A stretch of DNA of 57,242 nt from Staphylococcus rostri (GCF_002902145.1 NZ_PPRF01000004.1:1-57242); one strand, 5' to 3'. Numbered from the stretch's first letter, positions 25,320-34,521 are shown. The notes: generated by a model from the letters alone, not told the origin. Numbers and translations are program-made.

Positions 25320-25392
25320 ATTAATGTCCCAGCTCCCTAAACGATATAAAGGTTTATATATTAAATTTCATAATTTTATTCAAAAAATTCAA

Positions 25393-25421
25393 TTGATAAT
25401 TGCAAGTAAAGGTGCTAAAAT
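25393..25421 (+). promoter_or_regulatory. sst operon promoter
   Basis: TTGATA (25393-25398), 17-bp spacer, TAAAAT (25416-25421). Confidence 0.7.
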
Positions 25422-25427
25422 TTAATT

Positions 25428-25446
25428 GATAATGATTTTCAATTGC
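25428..25446. promoter_or_regulatory. Fur box of the sst operon
   Basis: GATAATGATTTTCAATTGC matches 14 of 19 positions of the Fur consensus and sits just after the -10 box, where repression under iron-replete conditions is expected. Confidence 0.75.
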
Positions 25447-25489
25447 GTTGTCGTTATCATTGCTTGTTTTTAAAAAAGGAGACAGAGTG

Positions 25490-26458
25490 ATGCGTTATTT
25501 AATGAATGGCTATGTGTTGTTTGCAATACTCTGTGTTCTGACTGTGTGTTCTTTGTTTATTGGTGTAAGTAGCGTGCCAATTCACGCAATCTTTTCACTT
25601 GATGAACATCAACTCAATATTTTGTTCGCAAGTCGTATACCACGAACGGTCAGCATTTTAATATCAGGAAGTACGTTAGCGCTCGCAGGTTTGATTATGC
25701 AACAAATGATGCAGAACAAATTTGTGAGTCCTACAACAGCTGGAACGATGGAATGGGCGAAACTTGGCATCTTAATCTCATTGCTCTTTTTCCCGTCTCA
25801 GCACATCCTTGTTAAGCTTGCGTTTGCAGTGGTATGCAGCCTCGCAGGAACATTCCTCTTTGTTCAAATGATTCAACGTATTAAGTTCAAAGACGTCATC
25901 TTCGTACCTTTAATCGGGATCATGTTGGGCGGTATTATTTCTAGTTTCTCAACATTTCTTGCTTTGCGTACGAACGCCGTCCAAAGTATTGGTAACTGGT
26001 TGAATGGTAACTTTGCCATTATCACGAGTGGTCGTTATGAGATTTTATATCTAAGCGTACCGCTACTGATTCTTACATATATTTTTGCCAATCAGTTTAC
26101 TATTGCAGGCATGGGTCGTGACTTTAGTAAGAACTTAGGTTTGAACTATGAACTCATTATGAACATTGGCTTGTTTATTACCGCAACGATTACAGCATTG
26201 GTTGTTGTGACAGTTGGTACATTACCGTTTTTAGGTTTAATTGTGCCGAACATCGTATCCATCTTTCGAGGTGATCACTTAAAACATGCATTACCGCATA
26301 CTGCATTACTAGGTGCGATATTCGTCATGTTCTCAGACATCTTAGGTCGTGTCATTGTATATCCATACGAGATTAATATCGGCTTAACGATTGGTGTGTT
26401 TGGCACACTTATCTTTATCGTCATGTTAGTAAGGGGGCGACGTCATTATGTCCAATAA
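25490..26458 (+). CDS. sstA: Iron-siderophore ABC permease SstA
   Basis: The gene encodes 322 residues from the ATG at 25490 (AAAAGGAGA upstream). It is a FecCD-type permease with about nine or ten helices; FASRIPRTVSILISGSTLALAGLIMQ and GLIVPNIVSIFRGD are family signatures, the latter near the ATPase-coupling loop. It forms the channel with SstB. The four sst genes overlap or abut in the order permease, permease, ATPase, lipoprotein, as in S. aureus, where Sst imports catechol-type siderophore and catecholamine iron. Confidence 0.9.
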   Translation: MRYLMNGYVLFAILCVLTVCSLFIGVSSVPIHAIFSLDEHQLNILFASRIPRTVSILISGSTLALAGLIMQQMMQNKFVSPTTAGTMEWAKLGILISLLFFPSQHILVKLAFAVVCSLAGTFLFVQMIQRIKFKDVIFVPLIGIMLGGIISSFSTFLALRTNAVQSIGNWLNGNFAIITSGRYEILYLSVPLLILTYIFANQFTIAGMGRDFSKNLGLNYELIMNIGLFITATITALVVVTVGTLPFLGLIVPNIVSIFRGDHLKHALPHTALLGAIFVMFSDILGRVIVYPYEINIGLTIGVFGTLIFIVMLVRGRRHYVQ

Positions 26459-27407
26459 ACCTTTACAAAAGTTATTAATCTTAGGTGGCGTCACAGTAAT
26501 TTTGGCTGCGATGTATCTCTTGATTGGCATCGACTATGAAATTTTTGAATATCAATTCATGAGTCGATTGAGAAAGTTCATCTTGATCATACTCGTTGGG
26601 GCAGCGATTGCAGCTTCGACTGTCGTATTCCAAGCGATTACAGTAAACCGTTTGTTAACACCGTCCATTATGGGTTTAGATGCGGTTTATCTGTTCAGTA
26701 AAGTGTTGATTTTGTTTGTATTCGGAACGAGTTCCGTCTTTATCACAAACTTTTACTTGAACTTTACATTGTCGCTTGTCGCAATGATTGTCTTTGCGCT
26801 CTTGTTGTTTGAAGGTATTTTTAGAGTCGGTCAGTTCTCCGTCTATTTCATCTTGTTAATTGGTGTAATACTCGGGACGTTTTTCCGTAGTTTGACAGGC
26901 TTTCTAGAATTACTCATTAACCCAGAGGACTTTTTAGTCGTTCAAAGTGCGATGTTTGCGAACTTTGATGCATCCAATCCACGCTTGGTAATGATATGCG
27001 GTACGATATTGGTTATTTTACTGCTCATTACGATATGGATGTTGCCATATATGGACGTCTTGTTACTCGGTCGTGCACAAGCGATTAATCTAGGTATTAA
27101 TTATAATCAATTGACACGTTTCTTATTAATTATCGTTGCTTTGATGGTAGCGATTGCGACGTCATTGGTTGGGCCGATTACATTCCTAGGCTTGTTGACG
27201 GTGAACTTGGCGCACGAGTTGATGAAAACATTTGAACACAAATATATGTTGCCAGCAACGATGTGTATTAGCTGGATCAGTTTATTTTTAGCACAGTGGA
27301 TCGTAGAGAATCTCTTTGAAGCAACGACACAAGTGAGTATCTTGATTAACTTAATTGGTGGTATTTACTTCATTTACTTATTGATGAGAAGGAGGACGAC
27401 AGCATGA
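26448..27407 (+). CDS. sstB: Iron-siderophore ABC permease SstB
   Basis: The gene encodes 319 residues and overlaps sstA by 11 bp. It is a second FecCD-type permease: GAAIAASTVVFQAITVNRLLTPSIMGLD in the early helices and GPITFLGLLTVNLAHELM at the coupling loop. It has about nine membrane segments and partners with SstA. Confidence 0.9.
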   Translation: MSNKPLQKLLILGGVTVILAAMYLLIGIDYEIFEYQFMSRLRKFILIILVGAAIAASTVVFQAITVNRLLTPSIMGLDAVYLFSKVLILFVFGTSSVFITNFYLNFTLSLVAMIVFALLLFEGIFRVGQFSVYFILLIGVILGTFFRSLTGFLELLINPEDFLVVQSAMFANFDASNPRLVMICGTILVILLLITIWMLPYMDVLLLGRAQAINLGINYNQLTRFLLIIVALMVAIATSLVGPITFLGLLTVNLAHELMKTFEHKYMLPATMCISWISLFLAQWIVENLFEATTQVSILINLIGGIYFIYLLMRRRTTA

Positions 27408-28225
27408 TCCGTATTCGCGGGTTGAACCAAACGATTGACAGCAAACAGATTTTAACGGATATCAATGTCGATGTTCAAAAGGGGCGACTCACCTCACTCA
27501 TCGGACCGAACGGCGCAGGGAAAAGTACCTTGTTGTCAGCAATTAGTCGGTTGAATGATTATGATTCAGGTGATATCCAAGTTGAAGGGAAACGCATTGA
27601 GGACTACAACAGTAGCGACTTGGCGAAACAACTTTCAATTCTCAAACAAACGAATCATACAGAATTAAATATCACGGTAGAACAGCTTGTGAACTTTGGA
27701 CGCTTTCCGTATTCAAAAGGGTATCTGAAGAAAGAAGACAAAGAGAAGGTTAACGAAGCGATTTCACTGCTTAAACTTGACGATATCCGTCATCGTTATT
27801 TAAAAACGCTATCTGGTGGTCAACGTCAGCGTGCCTATATCGCAATGACGATTGCCCAGGATACCGATTATATTTTACTTGATGAACCATTGAATAACTT
27901 GGATATGAAACATTCCGTTCAAATTATGCAGACATTGCGAGAGTTGGCTGTATTTCACAATAAAACGATTGTCGTCGTCTTACATGATATTAACTTTGCG
28001 TCTGTGTATTCAGATGACATTGTAGCACTAAAAGACGGTAAGCTTGTAAAAGCGGCAGACAAACGTGAAGTGATCAATTCCGCCGTCTTGAAACAGCTGT
28101 ATGAAATGGATGTTCGCATCGAAACAATTCGTGGTCAGCAAATCTGTATTTACTTTGATGAAATACCTTGTATGTATCATCAGATTCAAAATAAAACATT
28201 TACTGAAACAGCAGGAGGAAAATAA
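27404..28225 (+). CDS. sstC: Iron-siderophore ABC ATPase SstC
   Basis: The gene encodes 273 residues and overlaps sstB by 4 bp. Walker A is GPNGAGKST (~residue 34), the signature is LSGGQRQRAYIAM (~137), Walker B is YILLDEPLNNLD, and the H-loop is VVLHDINFA. It is a FepC/FhuC-type ATPase energising SstAB. The C-terminal ~30 residues extend beyond the core fold. Confidence 0.93.
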   Translation: MIRIRGLNQTIDSKQILTDINVDVQKGRLTSLIGPNGAGKSTLLSAISRLNDYDSGDIQVEGKRIEDYNSSDLAKQLSILKQTNHTELNITVEQLVNFGRFPYSKGYLKKEDKEKVNEAISLLKLDDIRHRYLKTLSGGQRQRAYIAMTIAQDTDYILLDEPLNNLDMKHSVQIMQTLRELAVFHNKTIVVVLHDINFASVYSDDIVALKDGKLVKAADKREVINSAVLKQLYEMDVRIETIRGQQICIYFDEIPCMYHQIQNKTFTETAGGK

Positions 28226-29265
28226 TGAAAAAGTTAGGATTATTTGTCGTTTTAGCAATGATGCTTGTATTAGTAGCGTGTGGTAATAACAGCGATAGTG
28301 ACAAGAAGTCAGAAAGCAAAGACAGTGGCGAACAAAAAACAGTCGAAGTTAAAAACGACTTCATGATTTCAGGTGAAGCGAAAGACGGTAGCGACGATAA
28401 AGAATACAAAGACACTGTGAAAGTACCAGTAAACCCTAAAAAAGCAGTTGTATTTGACTATGGTACATTAGACACAATGAAAGAACTTGGTTTAGAAGAC
28501 AAAGTTGCAGCATTGCCAAAAGGTGAAGACGGTGCATCATTACCTGATTTCTTATCAGACTACAAAGCAGACAAATACGAAAACACAGGTAGCTTGAAAG
28601 AAGTAAACTATGATGCAGTAGCAAAAGTAAAACCAGAAGTTATCTATTTATCATCACGTACAGCAAACCAACAAGTGATTGATAAATTGAAGAAAGCAGC
28701 ACCAAAAGCAGCGCTTGTATACATGGGTGCAGACTACAGCAACTATGTAGATTCAATGAAAATGAACGCTGAAACACTTGGTAAAATCTACGACAAGCAA
28801 GATGATGTGAAAAAGCTAAACGAAGACATGGATAAGAAAATTGCTGACATGAAGCAAAAAACAAAAGGCTTAGACAAAAAAGCAATGTACTTATTAGTGA
28901 ATGAAGGCGAATTATCAACATACGGTGCTGGTGATCGTTTCGGTAGCTTTATCTATGATACATTAGGTTTCAAACCTGCAGACAATAACGTAAAATCAAG
29001 CGGTCACGGTCAAAACGTAACAAATGAATATGTGAGTGAGAAAAACCCAGATATTATCTTTGCGATGGACCGCGGTCAAGCAATTGGTGGTAAATCAACT
29101 GCGAAACAAGTACTTGGTAACGACGTAATCAAAGATGTTAATGCGATTAAGAACGATGAAGTTGTAGAAGTAGATCCGAAGTTATGGTACTTCGCATCTG
29201 GTTCAGTAACAACAACAATGAAACAAGTAGACGAGCTTGAAAAAGGTTTAAAATTAGATAAGTAA
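28225..29265 (+). CDS. sstD: Siderophore-binding lipoprotein SstD
   Basis: The gene encodes 346 residues (AGGAGG before the ATG, whose first base overlaps the sstC stop). A lipoprotein signal peptide ends in the lipobox LVAC (Cys ~20), followed by a Ser/Asp/Lys-rich tether. The rest is a type III substrate-binding fold with VFDYGTLDTMKELGLEDKV and the late NEYVSEKNPDIIFAMDRG. It catches the iron complex outside the membrane for SstABC. Confidence 0.93.
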   Translation: MKKLGLFVVLAMMLVLVACGNNSDSDKKSESKDSGEQKTVEVKNDFMISGEAKDGSDDKEYKDTVKVPVNPKKAVVFDYGTLDTMKELGLEDKVAALPKGEDGASLPDFLSDYKADKYENTGSLKEVNYDAVAKVKPEVIYLSSRTANQQVIDKLKKAAPKAALVYMGADYSNYVDSMKMNAETLGKIYDKQDDVKKLNEDMDKKIADMKQKTKGLDKKAMYLLVNEGELSTYGAGDRFGSFIYDTLGFKPADNNVKSSGHGQNVTNEYVSEKNPDIIFAMDRGQAIGGKSTAKQVLGNDVIKDVNAIKNDEVVEVDPKLWYFASGSVTTTMKQVDELEKGLKLDK

Positions 29266-29272
29266 TACAGAG

Positions 29273-29306
29273 TGGGCAGGACAATCGCGTCTTGCCCCTT
29301 TTTATT
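29273..29306 (+). terminator. Terminator of the sst operon
   Basis: GGGCAGGA and TCTTGCCC form a hairpin followed by T5. Confidence 0.8.
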
Positions 29307-29504
29307 TGTGGTGGATAGGTTGGACTAGAGGGATGAATAGAAGTACTTATATGAATAGCGCGGTTGTTTAATTGGTCGCTTTCCTATATTCAATATCAAA
29401 AGGTGCGAGAATGAATGTTACTTGTTGAATAATTAGTCGAGAGCTTGTACGATTATTTTGTTATAATGATGGTAATTCAGAGAAAAAATGAGAGTGTGAG
29501 ACAA

Positions 29505-30383
29505 ATGGTAAAAGTTTTAGTCCTAACAGATGGTCAGCCTTATACGAAACGCTACGTCGAGAAGTTATTGGCAGACGGACATGATATCTATGTTCAAGTA
29601 GCACCAGGTGTGACACAAAAGACAGCTGGAACGTCTTTAACCGTTGATTTATTCGACCTAGCTGATGTTCAACAAGCAATGACAAATATGGATTTTGTGG
29701 TCATTATTGGCGAACCGATACACTCATATACTACACTGACACAAGCCAATCGATATGATAGCGCAAGACTAATATACGAAAACTTGGCGATTGCACTTGA
29801 TCAATCATCTGTGTCCCGAATTTTAGTCATTCAATCAAAACCGTCACAAGTGATGCAGGAGCGATTTGAAGCCTATGCACTACCCGTATCGTATGAAACG
29901 CGTCAGACTAAAAGCTGGCAACGTGGTAAGAACATCTTGTCTCAAGTATCTCAAGACGTCCACTCAGTGCGCTCAATTCAAGCGCTGAACATTCCACTTG
30001 GGATTACAATGGAAGGTGCTTTATCGCTCTATGGACGGTTTTTAAGAACGTTACACGGTCGTCTCGTGAACGGTGTTTATGACGGTGAACACTTTACGAT
30101 TCTCTTAGCACCGTTCAATATACCATTGATTAAAATGAAGCATGCGGAACATAGTCATCGCACGACAAGTGTCATTATGAACATTACAGGTGGTTTGTTA
30201 GTCGGCACAAGTGCACGCCAGCCACGCTTTGAAATGCGTCGTCTTGGCGAGGGTTCAACAGTATGTATCATCGGTTTGCATGACTTTGTCCCGAGATTAC
30301 CGTGGGGCCTTTACCGTCTCGTACAGGCGCCAATGCATATAGCGGTATCACACTTATTCCGCAAATACTGGGAGAAGTTCTAA
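29505..30383 (+). CDS. Rossmann-fold NAD(P)-binding protein, SDR-like, unknown substrate
   Basis: The gene encodes 292 residues from the ATG at 29505; the binding site is weak (GAGAGTGTGAG). The N-terminus (VKVLVLTDGQPYTKRYVEKLLADGHDI is the span 2-28) has the beta-alpha-beta look of a nucleotide-sugar epimerase or atypical SDR, but the Gly-x2-Gly-x2-Gly motif is replaced by TDGQPYTKR, so cofactor binding is doubtful. It lies directly downstream of the sst operon in its own unit. No catalytic Tyr-x3-Lys is evident. Confidence 0.65.
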   Translation: MVKVLVLTDGQPYTKRYVEKLLADGHDIYVQVAPGVTQKTAGTSLTVDLFDLADVQQAMTNMDFVVIIGEPIHSYTTLTQANRYDSARLIYENLAIALDQSSVSRILVIQSKPSQVMQERFEAYALPVSYETRQTKSWQRGKNILSQVSQDVHSVRSIQALNIPLGITMEGALSLYGRFLRTLHGRLVNGVYDGEHFTILLAPFNIPLIKMKHAEHSHRTTSVIMNITGGLLVGTSARQPRFEMRRLGEGSTVCIIGLHDFVPRLPWGLYRLVQAPMHIAVSHLFRKYWEKF

Positions 30384-30388
30384 GCATA

Positions 30389-30440
30389 TAAAAAGCATTG
30401 TAACAGGTACCAATGACATACCGGTTACAATGCTTTTTGT
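30389..30440. terminator. Bidirectional terminator
   Basis: AAAAAGCATTGTAAC pairs with GTTACAATGCTTTTT, between convergent genes. Confidence 0.9.
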
Positions 30441-30907
30441 TAATTATCATCTTGTGGTGTTGTTAGCGTATATGGAAAATTTTGTCGAACGAAGCGATCT
30501 AATATATCCACGAGTGTTTCAGCATCTTCTTTGTCGATGATCATTTCTTTTGCGACACAGGGTGAAATATTCTGTAGTTGGTGCTTGAGTGCTTTTCCGG
30601 ATGGTGTGAGTGCGAGTTTCAAATTACGTTCATCTTCAGCATCTCGTGTTTTGGTAATGAGTCCTTTTGAGACAAGTTTTTTAATAAGTGGTGTTAGCGT
30701 GCCAGAGTTTAAATAGATACGTGCGCCAAGTTGTTTGATATTGAGGACTTCATCATCACCGAATGCGGTGAGTGTTATGTAGCCTGTATAGGTGAGATCA
30801 TAGCCTTTAAGATGTGCGGAATAACTTTTAATGACTTCTTTGGAAGAAACATAAAATAGGAAGCAAAGTTGTCGTTGTAATTGTCTATGATTATGAATCA
30901 CGGTCAT
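30440..30907 (-). CDS. MarR-family redox regulator (SarZ/MgrA/OhrR type)
   Basis: The gene encodes 155 residues. QLCFLFYVSSKEVIK carries the conserved sensing Cys (Cys15), followed by YDLTYTGY and the winged helix LGARIYLNSGTLTPLIKKL with the wing TRDAEDERNL. It resembles S. aureus SarZ most but is clearly diverged, so it is probably a paralogue. A second Cys (~117, in NISPCVAKE) could allow a two-Cys switch. AAGGAGGAGGG precedes the ATG. It is divergent from a nitroreductase gene that it probably controls. Confidence 0.88.
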   Translation of the reverse strand: MTVIHNHRQLQRQLCFLFYVSSKEVIKSYSAHLKGYDLTYTGYITLTAFGDDEVLNIKQLGARIYLNSGTLTPLIKKLVSKGLITKTRDAEDERNLKLALTPSGKALKHQLQNISPCVAKEMIIDKEDAETLVDILDRFVRQNFPYTLTTPQDDN

Positions 30908-30947
30908 CCCTCCTCCTTAACGTTATTACTAGTATAACACTTATAAC

Positions 30948-30976
30948 TTGAATGGGTATAAATGATAAAATATAAT
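30948..30976 (+). promoter_or_regulatory. Promoter of the nitroreductase gene
   Basis: TTGAAT (30948-30953), 17-bp spacer, TATAAT (30971-30976). Confidence 0.7.
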
Positions 30977-31027
30977 TGAATTGCATTTGATTTGATTTAT
31001 TTTAAAATGAGAAAAGGAGTAATTAGC

Positions 31028-31657
31028 ATGACATTAAATAATGATTTTAAAGATATATTAATGGGAAGACGTTCTGTCAAAGTGTTTGATGAGAATGTTA
31101 AAATCCCACACGACGAAATGGATGAAATCCTGCGTCAAGCAACAAAAGCACCATCTTCAATCAACATGCAGCCATGGCGCTTTGTCGTTGTAGAATCAGA
31201 AGAGGGTAAAGACAAGTTACGACCACTTGTACAATTTAACACACGTCAAAACGATACTTCTGCAGCGATGATTGTTATCTTTGGTGATATGTTGAACTAT
31301 GAACTTGCTGAAGATATTTATGGTGCGGCTGTAGAGCAAGGCTTTATGCCACAAGATATTAAAGAAGAGCTTGTGAGTCGTTTTGTTGATATGTATAAAC
31401 AATTAACGCCAGCGCAAATGAACGACATTGTTAAAGTAGACAGTAGTTTAGCAGCAATGCAATTGATGTTAGTTGCACGTCAATTTGGTTATGACACAAA
31501 CCCAATTGGTGGCTTTGACCATGCACATATTGCTGAAACATTCGGCCTTGATCCAGAACGATATGTACCAGTAGTCATCGTTGCAATTGGTAAAGGCGTA
31601 GAAGAAGGTAAACGCACATCACGCTTACCAGTCGATAAAATTCGCAGTTATCACTAA
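31028..31657 (+). CDS. Nitroreductase family protein (FMN)
   Basis: The gene encodes 209 residues from the ATG at 31028 with AAAAGGAGT upstream. LMGRRSVKVFDENV binds the FMN phosphate, APSSINMQPWRFVVV is the second flavin contact, and VVIVAIGKGVEEGKRTSRLP closes the fold. It is cytosolic. The divergent thiol-based MarR regulator suggests a role in electrophile or quinone detoxification (inference). It is distinct from the nitroreductase at 14456-15118, so the window holds two members. Confidence 0.9.
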   Translation: MTLNNDFKDILMGRRSVKVFDENVKIPHDEMDEILRQATKAPSSINMQPWRFVVVESEEGKDKLRPLVQFNTRQNDTSAAMIVIFGDMLNYELAEDIYGAAVEQGFMPQDIKEELVSRFVDMYKQLTPAQMNDIVKVDSSLAAMQLMLVARQFGYDTNPIGGFDHAHIAETFGLDPERYVPVVIVAIGKGVEEGKRTSRLPVDKIRSYH

Positions 31658-31672
31658 GAAATGTCACCATTC

Positions 31673-31716
31673 AAAGTCATTAGCTTGATTGAAGGAATCA
31701 GCTAGTGGCTTTTTTA
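31673..31716 (+). terminator. Terminator of the nitroreductase gene
   Basis: AAAGTCATTAGCTTGATT pairs with AATCAGCTAGTGGCTTT, followed by T run. Confidence 0.85.
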
Positions 31717-31796
31717 TAACAAGGTCAAGAAATTTCCATCTTATCGCATTAAATAGTAAGCTAAAGAAGAATACATAATAGTTTGGAGTGAGTCAG

Positions 31797-32501
31797 ATGT
31801 TTGTTGAAAAAACAGCACCGCTTAACATTGAAAACTTGAAAAAAGAAATTGAAGCATACACAGAACAAAGTGCCGATATTACAGACGGTTTTGAACAAGT
31901 CTTACAATTTGTCGAATTAGAACATATTTATGGTGCCGCATTGGAAGAGATTAGTACGAAATTACGTATTCTCGATGAAGATTTTCAACTTAAAACAGCA
32001 CACAATCCGATACATCATATGGAACGTCGTGTCAAAAAGTTACCGAGTTTACTCCAAAAGCTCAAACGTAAAGGACTGCCAATGACTGCGGATACAGCCA
32101 AAGAGAACATTCATGATATTGCCGGTATTCGTGTTGTGTGTAACTATCTAGATGATATTTACACCGTTGAAAGATTATTGTTACAACAATCGGACATTAA
32201 GCTGTTGAAACGTAAAGACTATGTGGAAACGCCGAAAGCAAATGGCTATATGAGTCTGCATCTTGTTGTAACCGTCCCATTATTTTTAACAGACGGCGTG
32301 GTTGAAACGCCAGTGGAAATCCAATTACGCACAATTGGTATGGATATGTGGGCGAGCTTAGAACATAAGCTACATTATAAATCGTTTAAAAACACAGATA
32401 GTTATCGTGATTTGTTAAAAGAATGTGCAGATGATATCGCGAGTGTCGAAGCTAAAATGCAACGTGTGCATCTAGATATTCAGCATGATGATGAGAAATA
32501 A
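31797..32501 (+). CDS. relP: Small alarmone synthetase RelP
   Basis: The gene encodes 234 residues from the ATG at 31797 (TTGGAGTGAG upstream). It is a stand-alone (p)ppGpp synthetase: [16 protein letters not shown] holds the catalytic Asp/Arg region, [18 protein letters not shown] the pyrophosphate-binding stretch, and [20 protein letters not shown] the conserved Glu and ELRT-like motif. No hydrolase or regulatory domain is present. The [11 protein letters not shown] and [10 protein letters not shown] wording matches RelP (SAS2) rather than RelQ. It is typically induced by cell-wall stress. Confidence 0.9.
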   Translation: MFVEKTAPLNIENLKKEIEAYTEQSADITDGFEQVLQFVELEHIYGAALEEISTKLRILDEDFQLKTAHNPIHHMERRVKKLPSLLQKLKRKGLPMTADTAKENIHDIAGIRVVCNYLDDIYTVERLLLQQSDIKLLKRKDYVETPKANGYMSLHLVVTVPLFLTDGVVETPVEIQLRTIGMDMWASLEHKLHYKSFKNTDSYRDLLKECADDIASVEAKMQRVHLDIQHDDEK

Positions 32502-32504
32502 CGG

Positions 32505-32547
32505 AAACCCCCTCCAGCAGTGTAGATATGCTGGTAGGGGGGTTTTT
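32505..32547 (+). terminator. Terminator of relP
   Basis: AAACCCCCTCCAGCA pairs with TGCTGGTAGGGGGGTTT, followed by T5. Confidence 0.88.
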
Positions 32548-32551
32548 GTCA

Positions 32552-33109
32552 TCATTTAATACGAAACAGGCTGTATTGTTTATCTGGCAGCGTCTCAACG
32601 AAGGGTTCAGGGTCTATCGCATTCGCATTGCCGATAGCACCTTCCATACGCTGAAAATGCAAATGAGGTCCAGTAGTATATTCGCCCGTGTTGCCTGATT
32701 TGCCAATCACATCGCCTTGTTTTACCACTTGACCGGCTTCAACATTGAAATTATTGAGATGTGCGTACCATTGATAATGGGTATTGTTATCTTCACGTAT
32801 TTCAATAATCTTTCCGGCGTACTGATTCTGAAAAGTACGTGTTACGACACCATTAGAAGCGGCAAGAATAGGGGTATCTTCTGGTAGGTGATAGTCGACA
32901 CCATAATGCCGATTGTCACCATTAAATGACAGCCCATTTTTATAACGACCAAATGGTTGCGTTTGACGATCTATTTGTAAGAGGTGACGTCCTTTGTCTT
33001 GATACCAGTCAGAAGCTGGTTTTAAAAATTGTTGCGAATGCGTATAGCCAAAGTAGAGTACAATGGCGAATAGTGCTATATAAAAATTTGTTTTGAATAA
33101 GCGTTTCAT
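32552..33109 (-). CDS. Membrane-anchored M23 metalloendopeptidase (LytM/LytU-like)
   Basis: The gene encodes 185 residues from the ATG at 33109 (AAAGGAAC upstream). One N-terminal hydrophobic helix (~8-25) anchors it. The catalytic domain has the zinc ligands in RHYGVDYHLP (H-x3-D) and GPHLHFQ (H-x-H), with a further His in YQWYAHL. M23 enzymes of this type in staphylococci, such as LytU, cut glycyl-glycine bridges of peptidoglycan. The protein sits outside the membrane. Confidence 0.88.
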   Translation of the reverse strand: MKRLFKTNFYIALFAIVLYFGYTHSQQFLKPASDWYQDKGRHLLQIDRQTQPFGRYKNGLSFNGDNRHYGVDYHLPEDTPILAASNGVVTRTFQNQYAGKIIEIREDNNTHYQWYAHLNNFNVEAGQVVKQGDVIGKSGNTGEYTTGPHLHFQRMEGAIGNANAIDPEPFVETLPDKQYSLFRIK

Positions 33110-33247
33110 GAGTGTTCCTTTATTTGTTGTAATGACCAAAACGATGATTATCGTACGTTGGTGAGTACCATTGTAGACGGATGTGTCATAGGATACAAGC
33201 AAATGGTTTGTAGGAAAATGCATAATTAAACGAGTTTTAGGGTAAAC

Positions 33248-33278
33248 AAAAAAGAGAGTGAACGAATCACTCTCTTTA
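33248..33278 (-). terminator. Terminator of ssaA
   Basis: AAAGAGAGTGA pairs with TCACTCTCTTT, with T6 on the minus strand. Confidence 0.9.
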
Positions 33279-33294
33279 ATATATATTATCCAAA

Positions 33295-34152
33295 TTAGTG
33301 GATGTAGTTGTATCCAGCTGCTTGGCCAGCAGATAAAGTACGTGAACTTACTTTACCAACACCTGTGTAGTTCATTTCTGAAACTGTTACAGAACCATTA
33401 GCGCCTACGCTTTCAACGTAAGCAACGTGACCGTAACCACCAGCTGTTGTTTGCATGATAGCACCAGCTGCAGGTGTGTTGTTTACAGTGTAACCAGCTG
33501 AACGCGCTGCGTTTGCCCAGTTATTTGCGTTACCCCAAAGTGAACCAACGCGACCACCTGAACGCTCATAAGCGTAGTAAGTACATTGACCAGCAGTGTA
33601 AAGGTTACCTTGACCACCTTTACCATATGTTAAGCCAGTTGCTACTGGTGCTGATGTAGTAGTTGTAGTCGTTGTTGTTGTGTAGTTGTAGTTTGCATTG
33701 TTGTTAGTTGGTGCAGCAACAGGTTGTTGTGCATAGTTTGTGTTTGTAGTTGTGTATGCGTAAGGTACAGCATCTACATAGTTAGTTGATTGTGTATTGT
33801 AGTCATAGCTGTTGTTTACAACTGGTGTAGCAACAGTGTTGTATTCAGTTGCATAGCTGTAATCTACAGCATCGTTAGTGTAGTAATAGTAGTTGTATGT
33901 GCCGTTCTCGTCAACTTCCCAGAATTTGTAAGATTCGTTGTTGAACATTGATGGGTCCCAGTTACCATCTAAAGTGTGGTGTTTGTTACCGTTCTCGTCA
34001 ACAGTTACGTAATCTCCAGTAACTTCTGAGTATGTAGTTGTATATTGTGAATTAACGTTAAGTTGCTCAGCAGCAGATGCGTCGTTTGCTGTTGCAACAC
34101 CGAATGTAACTAAGCCTAAAGTAGCGATTGTAGCAGTAGTTAATTTTTTCAT
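33295..34152 (-). CDS. ssaA: Secretory antigen SsaA-type CHAP peptidoglycan hydrolase
   Basis: The gene encodes 285 residues with GAGGAG before the ATG. A signal peptide is cleaved near ASA-AEQ (~28). A Tyr/Asn/Thr-rich middle (~30-170) ends in a run of nine Thr residues. The C-terminal CHAP domain has the nucleophile Cys in AGQCTYYAYER and His in GGYGHVAYVE. It is a secreted amidase/endopeptidase. A near-match to a WalR box (TGTAAC-N5-TGAAAT, 34255-34271) lies upstream, in line with control of ssaA by WalKR in S. aureus. Confidence 0.88.
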   Translation of the reverse strand: MKKLTTATIATLGLVTFGVATANDASAAEQLNVNSQYTTTYSEVTGDYVTVDENGNKHHTLDGNWDPSMFNNESYKFWEVDENGTYNYYYYTNDAVDYSYATEYNTVATPVVNNSYDYNTQSTNYVDAVPYAYTTTNTNYAQQPVAAPTNNNANYNYTTTTTTTTTSAPVATGLTYGKGGQGNLYTAGQCTYYAYERSGGRVGSLWGNANNWANAARSAGYTVNNTPAAGAIMQTTAGGYGHVAYVESVGANGSVTVSEMNYTGVGKVSSRTLSAGQAAGYNYIH

Positions 34153-34472
34153 GATTAAAAAGTCTCCTCTGTCGTTTCTTTTTCATATTGTCTGAAAGCA
34201 TCATAGCATATAAAATATCCGAATTGAATAGTTGTAAACATTTTTACGTCTGAATGTAACATAATTGAAATAAAAGACAATGTGCTGACTCATTCTATAT
34301 CCGGCTGTTATTTTGCTAAAAGATGCGTCATAATCCTATGTGCGAAAGTGACGTGTGACAAATTTGCTCAAATAAAAGTGACGACAAGTGAAACGTTTTG
34401 AAGTGCATTTCACTCTCGTCATTAATGTTACGCTCGAAATAATACATATAAAAGTGGGGGATGAACCCCCAT
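34153..34472. other. Intergenic region upstream of ssaA
   Basis: It contains the ssaA leader, a WalR-like near-match at 34255-34271 and a small GGGGG/CCCCC hairpin near 34457. I see no gene. Confidence 0.5.
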
Positions 34473-34506
34473 AAAAAAAGAGCCTCTAACACGAGACTCT
34501 TTTTAA
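34473..34506 (-). terminator. Terminator of isaA
   Basis: AAAAAGAGCCTC and GAGACTCTTTTT pair; T7 on the minus strand. Confidence 0.85.
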
Positions 34507-34521
34507 GTTGTTAAAGTTAGA

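Larger units (their letters stand above)
25117..25489. other. Intergenic region before the sst operon
   Basis: It holds a GGGACA-type repeat (25169-25220), a 52-bp repeat (25268-25319), the sst promoter and a Fur-type box. Confidence 0.7.

Noticed and set aside
34384-34400. TGAAACGTTTTGAA upstream of ssaA as a cre site
   Set aside because: The purine before the central CG is missing, so the spacing does not fit the cre consensus.
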